Positions 19,106 through 27,780 of a DNA stretch of 64,000 nucleotides are shown here, piece by piece. Below the pieces are notes generated by a model, which had not been told where the DNA came from, did no database searches, and worked only from the letters and a program-made list of their open reading frames with translations. The stretch is from Celeribacter baekdonensis (GTDB taxonomy: Bacteria > Pseudomonadota > Alphaproteobacteria > Rhodobacterales > Rhodobacteraceae), in the NCBI RefSeq assembly GCF_003047105.1, contig NZ_CP028475.1, positions 248,001 through 312,000 on the forward strand, in the 5' to 3' direction. Position numbers and translations under genes: made by a program. Positions within the stretch are counted from its first letter, which is position 1; every line of letters begins with the position of its first letter.

Positions 19106-19177
19106 CGCGAGAGCAGCCATTTGCATTCGTGACCTGCTCGGTTAGATTTGCCTCGAACAGGTGTGTGAGGAGCTGAG

Positions 19178-19666
19178 ATGGTGCAGTTTTCTATTGGGGT
19201 CGGTGTTTTGGTCTTGAGCGCGATGCCCTTAGGCGCTGCCGCACAGGCGGAGACGCTCCTGCAATGTTCCTTTGCCAATGGCAAAACGGTGGTGCTTGAA
19301 ACCGATGAAACTGGAGTGGCTTACCGGTTTGGCCGTCCCGGTCAGACGCCGGAACTGACTCTGCATCGCCCTTACGATCAAGTCGACGTCACGCCATGGC
19401 CCGGTATTGGCCGTTCGATTTGGGAGGATCTCAGCCTGCACAATGGCGAGGTGACCTATCGGTTGTGGGGCGCGCTGGACCGGATGAGCGAGGATCATGA
19501 GCTGTCCGCCGGGCTGATCGTTGAACAGGGCGAGGAGGAACTCGCCCGATTTGAATGCCTTCCGAACAGTGTCAATTACGCGGTGTTCAGTTTTTCGGAT
19601 GCTTATGAAGCCGCGGGCTATTGCTGGACCCATGAGGATTTCACCTGGCAGGAGGCCTGTGAATGA
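19178..19666 (+). CDS. Exported protein of unknown function, coupled to yjbQ
   Basis: A 162-residue protein with an N-terminal signal peptide (cleavage near AAAQA) and mature cysteines at about 29, 133, 148 and 161. GAGGAG upstream supports the start. The stop overlaps the yjbQ start as ATGA, so the two are translationally coupled. I recognise no family; the mature part looks like a small beta-rich periplasmic protein. Confidence 0.65.
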   Translation: MVQFSIGVGVLVLSAMPLGAAAQAETLLQCSFANGKTVVLETDETGVAYRFGRPGQTPELTLHRPYDQVDVTPWPGIGRSIWEDLSLHNGEVTYRLWGALDRMSEDHELSAGLIVEQGEEELARFECLPNSVNYAVFSFSDAYEAAGYCWTHEDFTWQEACE

Positions 19667-20082
19667 GCCACCATCTGTTCGAAATTCCGACCCATGGTCC
19701 GGGGCTATATGAGATTACCGCAGATGTGGCGCGTTGGGTCGCGGGGGAGGGGCCGATGGAGGCGGCGCTGACCCTGATGGTCCAACATACCTCCGCCTCG
19801 CTCGTGATCCAGGAAAACGCCGACCCCGAAGTCCAAACCGACCTCGCTGCATTTTTTCACCGTCTTGTCCCGCCCACGACGGAGCCCGCCATGGCCTATT
19901 TGACCCATACCTATGAGGGGCCAGACGATATGCCGGCCCATATCAAATCTGCCTTACTGCCGACAACGATCACAATTCCGGTCATTTCGGGGCGAATGAC
20001 CCTTGGAACATGGCAAGGACTTTACCTTTTCGAACATCGTGCCCGCCCGCACCTGCGAAAGCTTTCGGCTCTTCTGCGTTAA
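19663..20082 (+). CDS. yjbQ: YjbQ/UPF0047 family protein
   Basis: A 139-residue cytoplasmic protein of the YjbQ family, a small beta-barrel trimer. The family motifs HTSASLVIQENADP and GTWQGLYLFEHR are clear. Some members show weak thiamine-phosphate synthase activity, but the true role is unknown. It overlaps the upstream exported-protein gene by four bases and ends 133 bases before nrdR. Confidence 0.9.
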   Translation: MSHHLFEIPTHGPGLYEITADVARWVAGEGPMEAALTLMVQHTSASLVIQENADPEVQTDLAAFFHRLVPPTTEPAMAYLTHTYEGPDDMPAHIKSALLPTTITIPVISGRMTLGTWQGLYLFEHRARPHLRKLSALLR

Positions 20083-20153
20083 ATGAATGCCGCTACCACA
20101 TGTCGTGGTTAAAATTTTATCTACCCAAGTTATGGGCTTCCCCCTATAGTACC

Positions 20154-20162
20154 TGTGGATAA
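20154..20162 (-). promoter_or_regulatory. DnaA-box-like 9-mer upstream of nrdR
   Basis: TGTGGATAA (TTATCCACA on the minus strand) lies 54 bases before nrdR. It is a perfect DnaA-box consensus. DnaA control of nucleotide-reduction genes is known in other bacteria, but here it is only inferred. Confidence 0.35.
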
Positions 20163-20215
20163 ATGGGGCACAGACCCCATGGCAACGAGGCAGTGAACAG
20201 AAGAGGGGACGCGAC

Positions 20216-20683
20216 ATGCGTTGTCCATTTTGCGGAAATGTAGATACCCAAGTGAAAGACAGCCGTCCGGCTGAGGATCATGTGGCCATTCGACGGCGGC
20301 GGTTTTGTTCGGCCTGTGGTGGTCGGTTTACCACCTATGAGCGCGTGCAGCTGCGCGATCTGGTCGTGGTGAAAACCAATGGTCGCCGCGAGGATTTTGA
20401 TCGCGATAAACTCGAACGCTCCATCCGGATCGCCGCGCAAAAACGCCCGATCGAACCGGAGCGTCTGGATCAGATGATCTCTGGCATCGTGCGGCGCCTT
20501 GAGAGCTTGGGAGAGACGGATATCCCATCGAAAACCATCGGTGAGATCGTGATGGAAAGCCTCGCGCGGATTGATACCGTGGCTTACGTGCGCTTTGCGT
20601 CGGTTTATAAAAACTTCCAGGCCGCAGACGATTTTGACAAATTTGTCAGTGAGTTGCGCCCGGAAGGTAAGCACGACGAGTAA
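20216..20683 (+). CDS. nrdR: Transcriptional repressor NrdR
   Basis: NrdR represses ribonucleotide reductase genes in response to ATP/dATP. The 155-residue protein has the zinc ribbon (Cys3, Cys6, Cys31, Cys34) and an ATP-cone domain from about residue 49 ([20 protein letters not shown]). GAGGGGAC precedes the start. It stands six bases before ribD, an arrangement common in alphaproteobacteria. Confidence 0.97.
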   Translation: MRCPFCGNVDTQVKDSRPAEDHVAIRRRRFCSACGGRFTTYERVQLRDLVVVKTNGRREDFDRDKLERSIRIAAQKRPIEPERLDQMISGIVRRLESLGETDIPSKTIGEIVMESLARIDTVAYVRFASVYKNFQAADDFDKFVSELRPEGKHDE

Positions 20684-20689
20684 GTCGCT

Positions 20690-21790
20690 ATGCCTGATGT
20701 CGGTCCCATGCAGCACGCGCTTTCATTGGCGGCGCGCGGGCTTGGTCGGACGTGGCCAAACCCGGCTGTTGGGTGTGTGATTATACGTAAAGGACGCGTC
20801 GTTGGGCGGGGATGGACCCAGCCCGGCGGTCGTCCCCATGCCGAAACCATGGCCTTGGCACAAGCGGGCGTTGCGGCGCGGGGGGCCACGGCCTATGTGA
20901 CGTTGGAGCCCTGTTCTCATCATGGTAAAACGCCGCCCTGCGCCGAGGCACTGATCGCGGCGGGAATTGCCCGTGTGGTCGTGGCCTTAGGCGATCCCGA
21001 CCCACGGGTGAATGGACGGGGTTTTGCGCTTTTGCAAAATGCGGGGATAAAACTAACCACGGGTGTCTGCGAAGAAGAGGCCCGAGCGGCGCAAGAAGGT
21101 TTCCTATCCAAGGTGATTTTGGGCCGTCCAATGGTGACGCTGAAACTTGCTTTGTCTTGGGATGGCCGGATTGCGACCGCGACGGGCGAAAGCCAATGGA
21201 TCACTGGCCCGATGGCGCGGCGGCGTGTTCATGCGATGCGCGCCAATCACGATGCGGTTTTGGTCGGGGCGGGCACAGCGCGCGCCGATGATCCAAGCCT
21301 GACCGTGCGTGGTCTTGGCGTGTCGCATCAACCCGTGCGCGTGGTGATGTCGCGTCGTCTTGACCTGCCTTTGAGCGGACAATTGGCGCGCACCGCGCAG
21401 GAGGTGCCGGTCTGGATCGTTCATGGTCCTGATGTTTCTTCCGATCTCAAATCCGTCTGGACCGGCCTCGGCGCGGAGCTGATCGAAGCCCCTGTGGTCT
21501 ATGGTCAGCTCGATCCCAAAGCGAGCCTAGAAGCCCTTGGAACGCGCGGTTTGACGCGGGTATTTTGCGAAGGCGGTGGGGCCTTGGCAGCCTCTTTGAT
21601 GGGGGCGCATTTGCCGGATCATGTGGCACTGTTCACTGCCGGGCTTGCAATAGGCGCGGAGGGGATGCCGGGGCTCGGTGCGCTTGGGATTGATCGGTTG
21701 CGACAGGCCCCCCGCTATGCGTTGCAGCGTATTGAACAGGTCGGCCCAGATGCCCTAAGTCATTGGAGACGAACGCAGATTAGCGATTAA
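20690..21790 (+). CDS. ribD: Bifunctional riboflavin biosynthesis deaminase/reductase RibD
   Basis: RibD deaminates and then reduces the pyrimidine intermediate in riboflavin synthesis. The N-terminal deaminase has its zinc site at His50-Ala-Glu52, Cys75 (PCSHHGKTPPC) and Cys84. The reductase domain begins near residue 145 (LKLALSWDGRIAT). The 366-residue length is normal. It follows nrdR closely, and its 3' end overlaps the end of the convergent kpsC gene by 11 bases. The next riboflavin gene, ribE, is almost 5 kb away beyond the capsule cassette. Confidence 0.96.
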   Translation: MPDVGPMQHALSLAARGLGRTWPNPAVGCVIIRKGRVVGRGWTQPGGRPHAETMALAQAGVAARGATAYVTLEPCSHHGKTPPCAEALIAAGIARVVVALGDPDPRVNGRGFALLQNAGIKLTTGVCEEEARAAQEGFLSKVILGRPMVTLKLALSWDGRIATATGESQWITGPMARRRVHAMRANHDAVLVGAGTARADDPSLTVRGLGVSHQPVRVVMSRRLDLPLSGQLARTAQEVPVWIVHGPDVSSDLKSVWTGLGAELIEAPVVYGQLDPKASLEALGTRGLTRVFCEGGGALAASLMGAHLPDHVALFTAGLAIGAEGMPGLGALGIDRLRQAPRYALQRIEQVGPDALSHWRRTQISD

Positions 21791-23549
21791 GGCCAAGGGT
21801 GGCGGCGCGCAATTGGCGCAGTCTGGCCAGCATGGTCTGCGCCAAACGACTGCGGCCTTGGGGCGCATGGGCCAAAAGATCCAAAGCCTCTTCTGGTGCA
21901 ATCGCAGTCCCCGTTTGGGGATCAAAATAGCGTGGATAGTCGATCAAAACCGCATGGGCGAGGGCTTTGAGCGACGGGCGTGCGGCACGCCGTGCGGGCG
22001 TGTTGCCAAGGTCCTGCGTCAGACCCCATCCGGCATAAAACGGCGCGCCGGTGCAGGTCACGGGAGTGCCGCGCAACAGCGCCTCAAACCCAATCAGAGA
22101 CGTCATGGTCCAGACCTCATCACAGGCCTCAATCAACGCCAATGGATCGGCGGACTGCGCCACCACATCGGCGATCGCGTCTGCATCCGCCACCTTGCCG
22201 CGTCGCAGGCCCGCCTCGACATCGGGGTGCGGTTTGTAGACGATCACAGCGCTCGGATGCGCTGCACGCGCCGCCATGAGCAGGGCGCGGTTGGTGCTTA
22301 TCTCGCCTGCGCCTTGTCCCGTTCCAAGGCGGACCGAGGCGTCATCTTCGACCTGACCAGCGACGAGAATACGGTGGCCACCTGGGAGCGTGGGGGCCCC
22401 CGCGCCAACATTATATTTGCTGAGATTGAGCGTTTTGAGACGGGTGAGAAACCCGTCAATTCGATGCGCCGCAGCGGTGGAGAGATCGGTGCGTGCGGAA
22501 ATCAGAGCCTCAAGGCGCGAAGGGCGAGTGGGGTCAAAATACAGACCCTGATCATCCAAAATCAGCGACACGGGCCGCACCAGCGCCGCACCAAGGCCGC
22601 GCGAACGCAGAAAACCGTCCTCAAGCCGCAGCGCCGCTTTGGCATCAGAGCCCCAAATCATCTGCCTGCGGCCCTGCGCGACGTGAGCGGCGATTTGGTG
22701 GGGCGCATCGGTAAATTCAATGCCATTTGAGCCGAAATATTGCCGTAGAAACGGACGTTTCCAACGTAAGATATGGCTGGCGACATAGCCGTTTGCGTCT
22801 TCGCGGCGGGCGCGCTCTGTGGCTTCGAGATGTGCGAGGATGTCCTCAAAGAGGCATGGTGCGCCGTGGCGATTTTTCCAGTTTGGATAAAGCAGCATCG
22901 CGGCGGCAAAGGCCTGTGCGCGGGTGAGGCGGCGGTTGCGATGCGGATCGGGGGCTTCATCTTGGGTGAGGTCGAGGCCGCCATACCACGGCTGCCCAAA
23001 GACGCGCGGGCGGTGACCGGCGAAAATCGCATCAAAGCCAAGGCCGGAACTGTGCGTGTAAACGGCCATAGCGGAGGCGAAAAGCGTCCAAGGGTTGCTT
23101 TTGGGGTCTGCAAGGGTGATCCGGTCGCTTGCCATATCGGCCTGCGCCACGCCGTTTTCACAGGGGAGGATCACAACTTTGCTGTTCAGGTGCTCGGTCT
23201 GGGCAAAGACCAACATTTCTTGAAAATCAGCCACAGTGATGGCTGGGTCAGCCTGATCTATAACCAGCACATATGGCGCATTTGCATATGATATTTTCTC
23301 TTGATCTGCGGGGAAGTTGCACAATTCAAGCTTTGCCCACCAATCCATAGCATTGCGCGCCCGGCTCAACAGCGCGCCATCATCCAGCGGTGCGTCGCGT
23401 AGGATTGTGGCGAGATCGACGTCGGAGCGCGCCTCCGGGAGGGGCAATCCGGCATCCTGCAACAGGTCCATGAGCAGGGGCGGGGCAGAAAAAAGCCGCC
23501 CCTGCGTGTGTACAGGGGCGGCCGTCATGTCAGGGTCGTGAGCGACCAT
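21780..23549 (-). CDS. kpsC: KpsC-like capsule polysaccharide beta-Kdo transferase
   Basis: KpsC adds alternating beta-Kdo residues to the phospholipid terminus of group 2 capsules in the cytoplasm. The 589-residue protein shows the motif EDGFLRSRGLG near residue 310. The KPHPDVE and SLIGFEALLRGTPV blocks lie in the C-terminal module. A shorter N-terminal module carries YTHSSGLGFDAIFAG, so the protein is about 80 residues shorter than classical KpsC. It starts four bases after the kpsD-like stop, so the genes are co-transcribed. Confidence 0.88.
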   Translation of the reverse strand: MVAHDPDMTAAPVHTQGRLFSAPPLLMDLLQDAGLPLPEARSDVDLATILRDAPLDDGALLSRARNAMDWWAKLELCNFPADQEKISYANAPYVLVIDQADPAITVADFQEMLVFAQTEHLNSKVVILPCENGVAQADMASDRITLADPKSNPWTLFASAMAVYTHSSGLGFDAIFAGHRPRVFGQPWYGGLDLTQDEAPDPHRNRRLTRAQAFAAAMLLYPNWKNRHGAPCLFEDILAHLEATERARREDANGYVASHILRWKRPFLRQYFGSNGIEFTDAPHQIAAHVAQGRRQMIWGSDAKAALRLEDGFLRSRGLGAALVRPVSLILDDQGLYFDPTRPSRLEALISARTDLSTAAAHRIDGFLTRLKTLNLSKYNVGAGAPTLPGGHRILVAGQVEDDASVRLGTGQGAGEISTNRALLMAARAAHPSAVIVYKPHPDVEAGLRRGKVADADAIADVVAQSADPLALIEACDEVWTMTSLIGFEALLRGTPVTCTGAPFYAGWGLTQDLGNTPARRAARPSLKALAHAVLIDYPRYFDPQTGTAIAPEEALDLLAHAPQGRSRLAQTMLARLRQLRAATLGLNR

Positions 23550-23553
23550 CGGG

Positions 23554-24687
23554 TTATTGGCCGACGGCGGAACTCAGCGTGTTGGCCGAGGCAGCCGTGC
23601 CGGTGATCGCCGAAATTGATTTCTGCCACTGCACGAACGGGGCTTCGGTCACATAGACGGTGTCCTCGTCGCGGATCAGGAAGTCGCGGGCCAAGAACAA
23701 GCCGTTCGGTTGGGTCAGATCCAGCACATAAATCAAACGCTGAGGGCCAACGATATCGTCGCGGCCAAGCACAAGCTTAGAGATTTCTTCGGGCTCGTTG
23801 CGATAGACGAAAACGCCGGTCGGGTCCGCCGCGTTGGTTTGCAAACCGCCAACTTGAGCAATGGCTTCAAGTGCGGACAGATTGCGTGCTTCAAACGGCA
23901 CAACGCGTTGCGCGCCTGTCGCGCCAAGGGCGGTGAAGGAGCGGGGGTCGGCCTCAACCAAGATGCGGTCGCCATCCCGCAGCGGGATGTCAAATTTCGG
24001 GTTTTGATAGAGGTCTTGGAACCAAATCTTGCCAACGCGCGAGCCGCGGATGACTTTGATCTGAGCCACTTCTGGCTCAACGCCCACACCACCAGCCCGC
24101 GCCAACATGGCGGTCAGGCGACGGGTTGGGCGCTCAATCGGGTAGACGCCTTGGCCGTTGATTTTGCCAGTGATGGTGACGGTTGCACCGTCGCCTGCGG
24201 CACGCGTGACCATGACCTGCGGATCGGGCGTCTGGGCGTCGAGTTTTTCGGTGATGATGCGGCGAATGGCTTCGGGGCTGTTGCCCGCCGCTTTGATCCG
24301 ACCCGCATAGGGCACAAAGATAAAGCCGCCGCCATCGACCTGAACCTCGGAGAGCACAGTGGCATTGGCACCTGCGCCAGCCAAAAGACCGTCGTCAACG
24401 TTTTCCCAAATGGTCAGCGATAGCACATCGCCGGGGGCGATTGTGTCGGACCCGATTTCGCCCGCATTCAAAAAGGCGGAAGAAAAGCCAAGCTCATTGT
24501 TGATGGACGTCGCGGCAGTGACGCGGTCATTGACGGTGATGACAAAGGCATCGCCTTCTTTGAGAACCGAGCCTGCAAACACTTCACGCTTGTTTGGGCC
24601 GGACCTAGGCAGGCCACAGGCCGAAAGGCTTGCGACCAAAGCCACGAGCGCAACCACACGGGTGGTCCGCGATGTCAGAAATGCCAC
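23554..24687 (-). CDS. Polysaccharide export outer-membrane lipoprotein (Wza/KpsD-like)
   Basis: A 377-residue secretin-like export channel subunit. The GTG start is favoured by AGGAG seven to eight bases upstream. A signal peptide ends in the lipobox LSAC. The polysaccharide export domain (GDVLSLTIWENVDDG, VQVDGGGFIFVPYAGRI) and SLBB repeats (ITGKINGQGVYPIE) follow. It would form the outer-membrane exit for capsule. It is the first gene of the kpsD-kpsC unit; the matching KpsM/T/E inner-membrane exporter is not in the window. Confidence 0.9.
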   Translation of the reverse strand: MAFLTSRTTRVVALVALVASLSACGLPRSGPNKREVFAGSVLKEGDAFVITVNDRVTAATSINNELGFSSAFLNAGEIGSDTIAPGDVLSLTIWENVDDGLLAGAGANATVLSEVQVDGGGFIFVPYAGRIKAAGNSPEAIRRIITEKLDAQTPDPQVMVTRAAGDGATVTITGKINGQGVYPIERPTRRLTAMLARAGGVGVEPEVAQIKVIRGSRVGKIWFQDLYQNPKFDIPLRDGDRILVEADPRSFTALGATGAQRVVPFEARNLSALEAIAQVGGLQTNAADPTGVFVYRNEPEEISKLVLGRDDIVGPQRLIYVLDLTQPNGLFLARDFLIRDEDTVYVTEAPFVQWQKSISAITGTAASANTLSSAVGQ

Positions 24688-24928
24688 TGATCGATCTCCT
24701 CTGCCCCGATTTTTTTTGGGTTTAATCAGAACATTAACGAATAGCGAGTCAAAAATCCAGCGCCGCAGCGGTCCGGCTTTCCGGCATTGGAAGGGTGTTG
24801 CAGGGAGGCCTCGGCTATAACAGGGGATGTGTCTGAATAAAGCTTTGCCCCATGATATAGGGGGTTGGGCGGTGTTTTTGATGTGGTCTTTGCAGAAAAA
24901 TCTGTGCCATGGCGAAAGATAGCCCGTC

Positions 24929-26251
24929 TCAGGTCACAATACGCAGCGGTTGGCGTGGGTGGGCTGTGCCCTGCAACAGCGCCTCGTCGGGGGCCTCTTT
25001 CGCCAACATCAGATCAACCACGAGGCGCAAAAGCTGTCGACGTCCACGAGAGGAATAAAAGCCCCCCGGAATTTGCGAGGTTTCCAAAAGGAATTGGCGG
25101 TAGTCGCGATAGGCGCGGGTATCGGGCCGTTCGGGGCGGATGAAAAACGCCTTTAGAGTTTGGTGGGACACGAATTCCGGTTTGTCATAGACCGCGCGCC
25201 CAAAGACTTTGAGCGGCAAACCGAGAGAAAGAACCTGTTGCCCAGCCGTGGAATTGACGGTGACGGCGGAGCGCGCGGTGTGCAACAGCCGTTGAAGTTT
25301 GCCGCCACGGACATAATGAACGCGCTCGGCAACGCCGTATTCGGCGGCGATGCGACGGACCTCATGGGTGAGGTTGCGGCGATCGTTTTCCAACGGATGG
25401 GCCTTGAACACCAAATGATGGTGTTGCGGCGCACCGGCGGCAAACCCCGCGATCACATCGGCGATGAATTCGGGCATGGTCGAATAGGGCGAATGGACTT
25501 GAAAGCTGGTGTCATGTTCGAGTTGCAGCAGCGCGATGTGAAACGGAAACCCGCCTGCGAGCAGACGCCGGGTGTGCCATGCGCGCGAAATGTAGTGTTG
25601 CGGCATCATGATCAAGCGTTTGAAGTAGAGTAGAAACTCTCGCGTGACGGGCAACTCGCGATGGCCGCGATAATGCCGGAAGGCGGAGTTCCGAAACATC
25701 ACAAACCAATGATAAAGCGCGCCATAAAAGATATGTTGGCGCATGTCGCCCCAATGCGCAGGCGGTTCGATATTGTCATGATCAATCGTATCGAGCGCGG
25801 TGCGCATATCGGCGACAGAGAGGGTCATCAGCGAGGAGTTGCCATTGGAGCCGCCGCGTTCATAGGTGACCCAATAGGGCCGGATATAGCCCTCTTCAAA
25901 CACATGGATGGTCAGACCCAAAGCGCGGGCGCGTTCAATCGCCAAGGCATGCACGGGACGGGTGTCGCCGTAGAGCACAATGTCGGTGACGTTTTTATCC
26001 GCAACGATTTGAGCGAAGTGATCGGGCCAATCCTCAGCAGCGCCAGAATAGGGCAGGAAGGTTTTGGTCGAAAACCAAAAGGCGCGGTCACCGGCATTAA
26101 AGCCCACGCGCCACACGGTCGCTCCAGCCGCGCGCAACATCCGTCCAAGCGACCAGAAAAATGGCCCATGCGGCCCCTGAAGCATCAGGAACACCCGTTT
26201 GGGGGAGGCTTTGCTGTTTGGTGTGATCCGCATCTTGCTTTCTTGGGGCAT
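24929..26251 (-). CDS. kpsS: KpsS-like capsule polysaccharide beta-Kdo transferase
   Basis: KpsS adds the first beta-Kdo to lyso-phosphatidylglycerol, the anchor of group 2 capsules. The 440-residue protein carries the family motifs LQGPHGPFF, FEEGYIRPYWVTYERGG, FKAHPLENDRRN and NSTAGQQVLSLGLPL. The ribosome binding site at the first Met is weak; Met7 is a possible alternative. A 241-bp gap separates it from the kpsD-like gene on the same strand. Together with KpsC and the export lipoprotein it implies a Kdo-anchored surface polysaccharide. Confidence 0.9.
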   Translation of the reverse strand: MPQESKMRITPNSKASPKRVFLMLQGPHGPFFWSLGRMLRAAGATVWRVGFNAGDRAFWFSTKTFLPYSGAAEDWPDHFAQIVADKNVTDIVLYGDTRPVHALAIERARALGLTIHVFEEGYIRPYWVTYERGGSNGNSSLMTLSVADMRTALDTIDHDNIEPPAHWGDMRQHIFYGALYHWFVMFRNSAFRHYRGHRELPVTREFLLYFKRLIMMPQHYISRAWHTRRLLAGGFPFHIALLQLEHDTSFQVHSPYSTMPEFIADVIAGFAAGAPQHHHLVFKAHPLENDRRNLTHEVRRIAAEYGVAERVHYVRGGKLQRLLHTARSAVTVNSTAGQQVLSLGLPLKVFGRAVYDKPEFVSHQTLKAFFIRPERPDTRAYRDYRQFLLETSQIPGGFYSSRGRRQLLRLVVDLMLAKEAPDEALLQGTAHPRQPLRIVT

Positions 26252-26474
26252 GTTTTGGCCGATGTCTTTGTTATTTTGACGATTAGATTAAGAATTGGGC
26301 GGATTTGTGGCCTGAAGGGCGCAGCGCGTGGCCTGATCGCGGGTTAGGACGCGCAAGGGTCAGTTTTGCGCAAAAAGATGAACAAACCCTCAGTGCCCCT
26401 CATGCGGGTGCTTGCAGGGGCGCAAACGGGGCGTTACCCCTAACGCAACCCAACGATCAACGCGTGGAGGCGGC

Positions 26475-27074
26475 ATGTTTACAGGGATCATCACCGACGT
26501 CGGAACAGTGCTTGAATTGGAGCAGCGTGGCGATTTGCGGGCGCGGATCGGTTGTCGCTATGACGTAGATGGGATCGAGATCGGTGCGTCCATCGCCTGT
26601 GATGGGGTGTGCTTGACGGTGGTGGCGCTTGGCGTATCGCCACAAAACTGGTTCGACGTGCAGATCAGCGCGGAGTCGGTGTCAAAAACCAACATCGGCG
26701 CTTGGACAGTGGGCAAACCGGTCAATCTTGAGCGCGCCTTGAAGCTGGGCGACGAATTGGGCGGACATATTGTGTCGGGCCATGTCGATGGCGTGGCGGT
26801 GATCACGGCGATGGTGGACGAGGGGGAGAGCACGCGGATCAGCTTTGAGGCCCCCGAAGCCTTGGCCAAATTCATCGCGCCCAAAGGCTCCGTGGCGCTC
26901 AATGGCACGTCTTTGACGGTCAATGAGGTGGCGGGCTGTAGCTTTGGCATCAACGTGATCCCGCACACCCAAGAGGTGACCACATGGGGGGCGGCCAAGG
27001 TCGGTGACCGGATCAATCTGGAGATCGACACATTGGCGCGCTATGTTGCGCGGCTTCAGGAGTGGCAGGCATGA
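26475..27074 (+). CDS. ribE: Riboflavin synthase alpha subunit
   Basis: This enzyme dismutates two lumazines into riboflavin. The 199-residue protein has the expected two similar barrels. Barrel one starts with MFTGIITDVG and includes SIACDGVCLTV. Barrel two holds GSVALNGTSLTVNEV and FGINVIPHTQEVTTW. GTGGAGG precedes the chosen ATG. The stop overlaps the next start as ATGA. No FMN riboswitch is visible in the 223-bp upstream gap. Confidence 0.96.
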   Translation: MFTGIITDVGTVLELEQRGDLRARIGCRYDVDGIEIGASIACDGVCLTVVALGVSPQNWFDVQISAESVSKTNIGAWTVGKPVNLERALKLGDELGGHIVSGHVDGVAVITAMVDEGESTRISFEAPEALAKFIAPKGSVALNGTSLTVNEVAGCSFGINVIPHTQEVTTWGAAKVGDRINLEIDTLARYVARLQEWQA

Positions 27075-27640
27075 GCGGTATCAGCCCAAGCATCGGGCAC
27101 AACAACGGCCCCGCCTTTGATCGCGGCGTGAGGTTTCGCACCGTGGCATGGAGCAAGGCGCGCAAAGGCTTGTTGGGAGAGACATTGCCAATCGAAGTGA
27201 TCCGAATGCGGGTGCGCCGGGCCACGGAGTTGGGCTTGCCCTATCGGTCTTACGCCTCGATCCGGGCCAGCACCGGGCGCGATGTTTTGGGGTTTCTGTT
27301 CTCGTCGAACGCGCTGCGGCTGATCCGGGCGGGGGACGCTTTGCCCGCGCCTTACGCGGACAGGCTGGCACAGATCAAAGCCACGCGGATTGCGGCGGTT
27401 CACCGACCTTTGGATCCTGAAACGATTGCCGCGCTGGCGGGGATTGATCGCGCAGGACGCGCGCCCGCCCCCCTTGCCGGGTGGGGCAGACAAAGCGCGG
27501 CGTTGGATGCCCTGTTTGAGGACACAAAACTGCCGCGCGATTCTGTTGTGTTGATCCATGATGCGCCGTTTGAGGTGGAATGGGTTGCGGCTGGAAAATT
27601 GGCGGGATTTATCCCGGCGCCTGCGTTTTTTAGCGCCTAA
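27071..27640 (+). CDS. Conserved hypothetical protein inside the riboflavin operon
   Basis: A 189-residue basic protein beginning MSGISPSIGHNNGPAFDRG. It has a stretch that could be a helix-turn-helix (LPYRSYASIRASTGRDVLGFLFSSN, positions about 57-80) and a C-terminal LIHDAPFEVEWVAAGKLAGF segment. It is translationally coupled to ribE by an ATGA overlap and lies before ribBX. I do not recognise a family. The coupling hints at a role in flavin metabolism or its regulation, but that is inference. Confidence 0.6.
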   Translation: MSGISPSIGHNNGPAFDRGVRFRTVAWSKARKGLLGETLPIEVIRMRVRRATELGLPYRSYASIRASTGRDVLGFLFSSNALRLIRAGDALPAPYADRLAQIKATRIAAVHRPLDPETIAALAGIDRAGRAPAPLAGWGRQSAALDALFEDTKLPRDSVVLIHDAPFEVEWVAAGKLAGFIPAPAFFSA

Positions 27641-27780
27641 CGCCAGAGATCGCTGACACTTGCGAAAATGCAGCGCAATTGTGCATGGGTTTGCGCCCCT
27701 GCGCTGCGCGTTTGACTGGCATTTGCGATCATGACGCTGTACGGAGAAGCACCCTAAGGATCAAGAGGCCGCCCGATACC

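Noticed and set aside
26252..26474. FMN riboswitch before ribE (and before ribBX)
   Set aside because: The conserved RFN segments could not be found in the upstream gaps at 26.3 or 27.7 kb.
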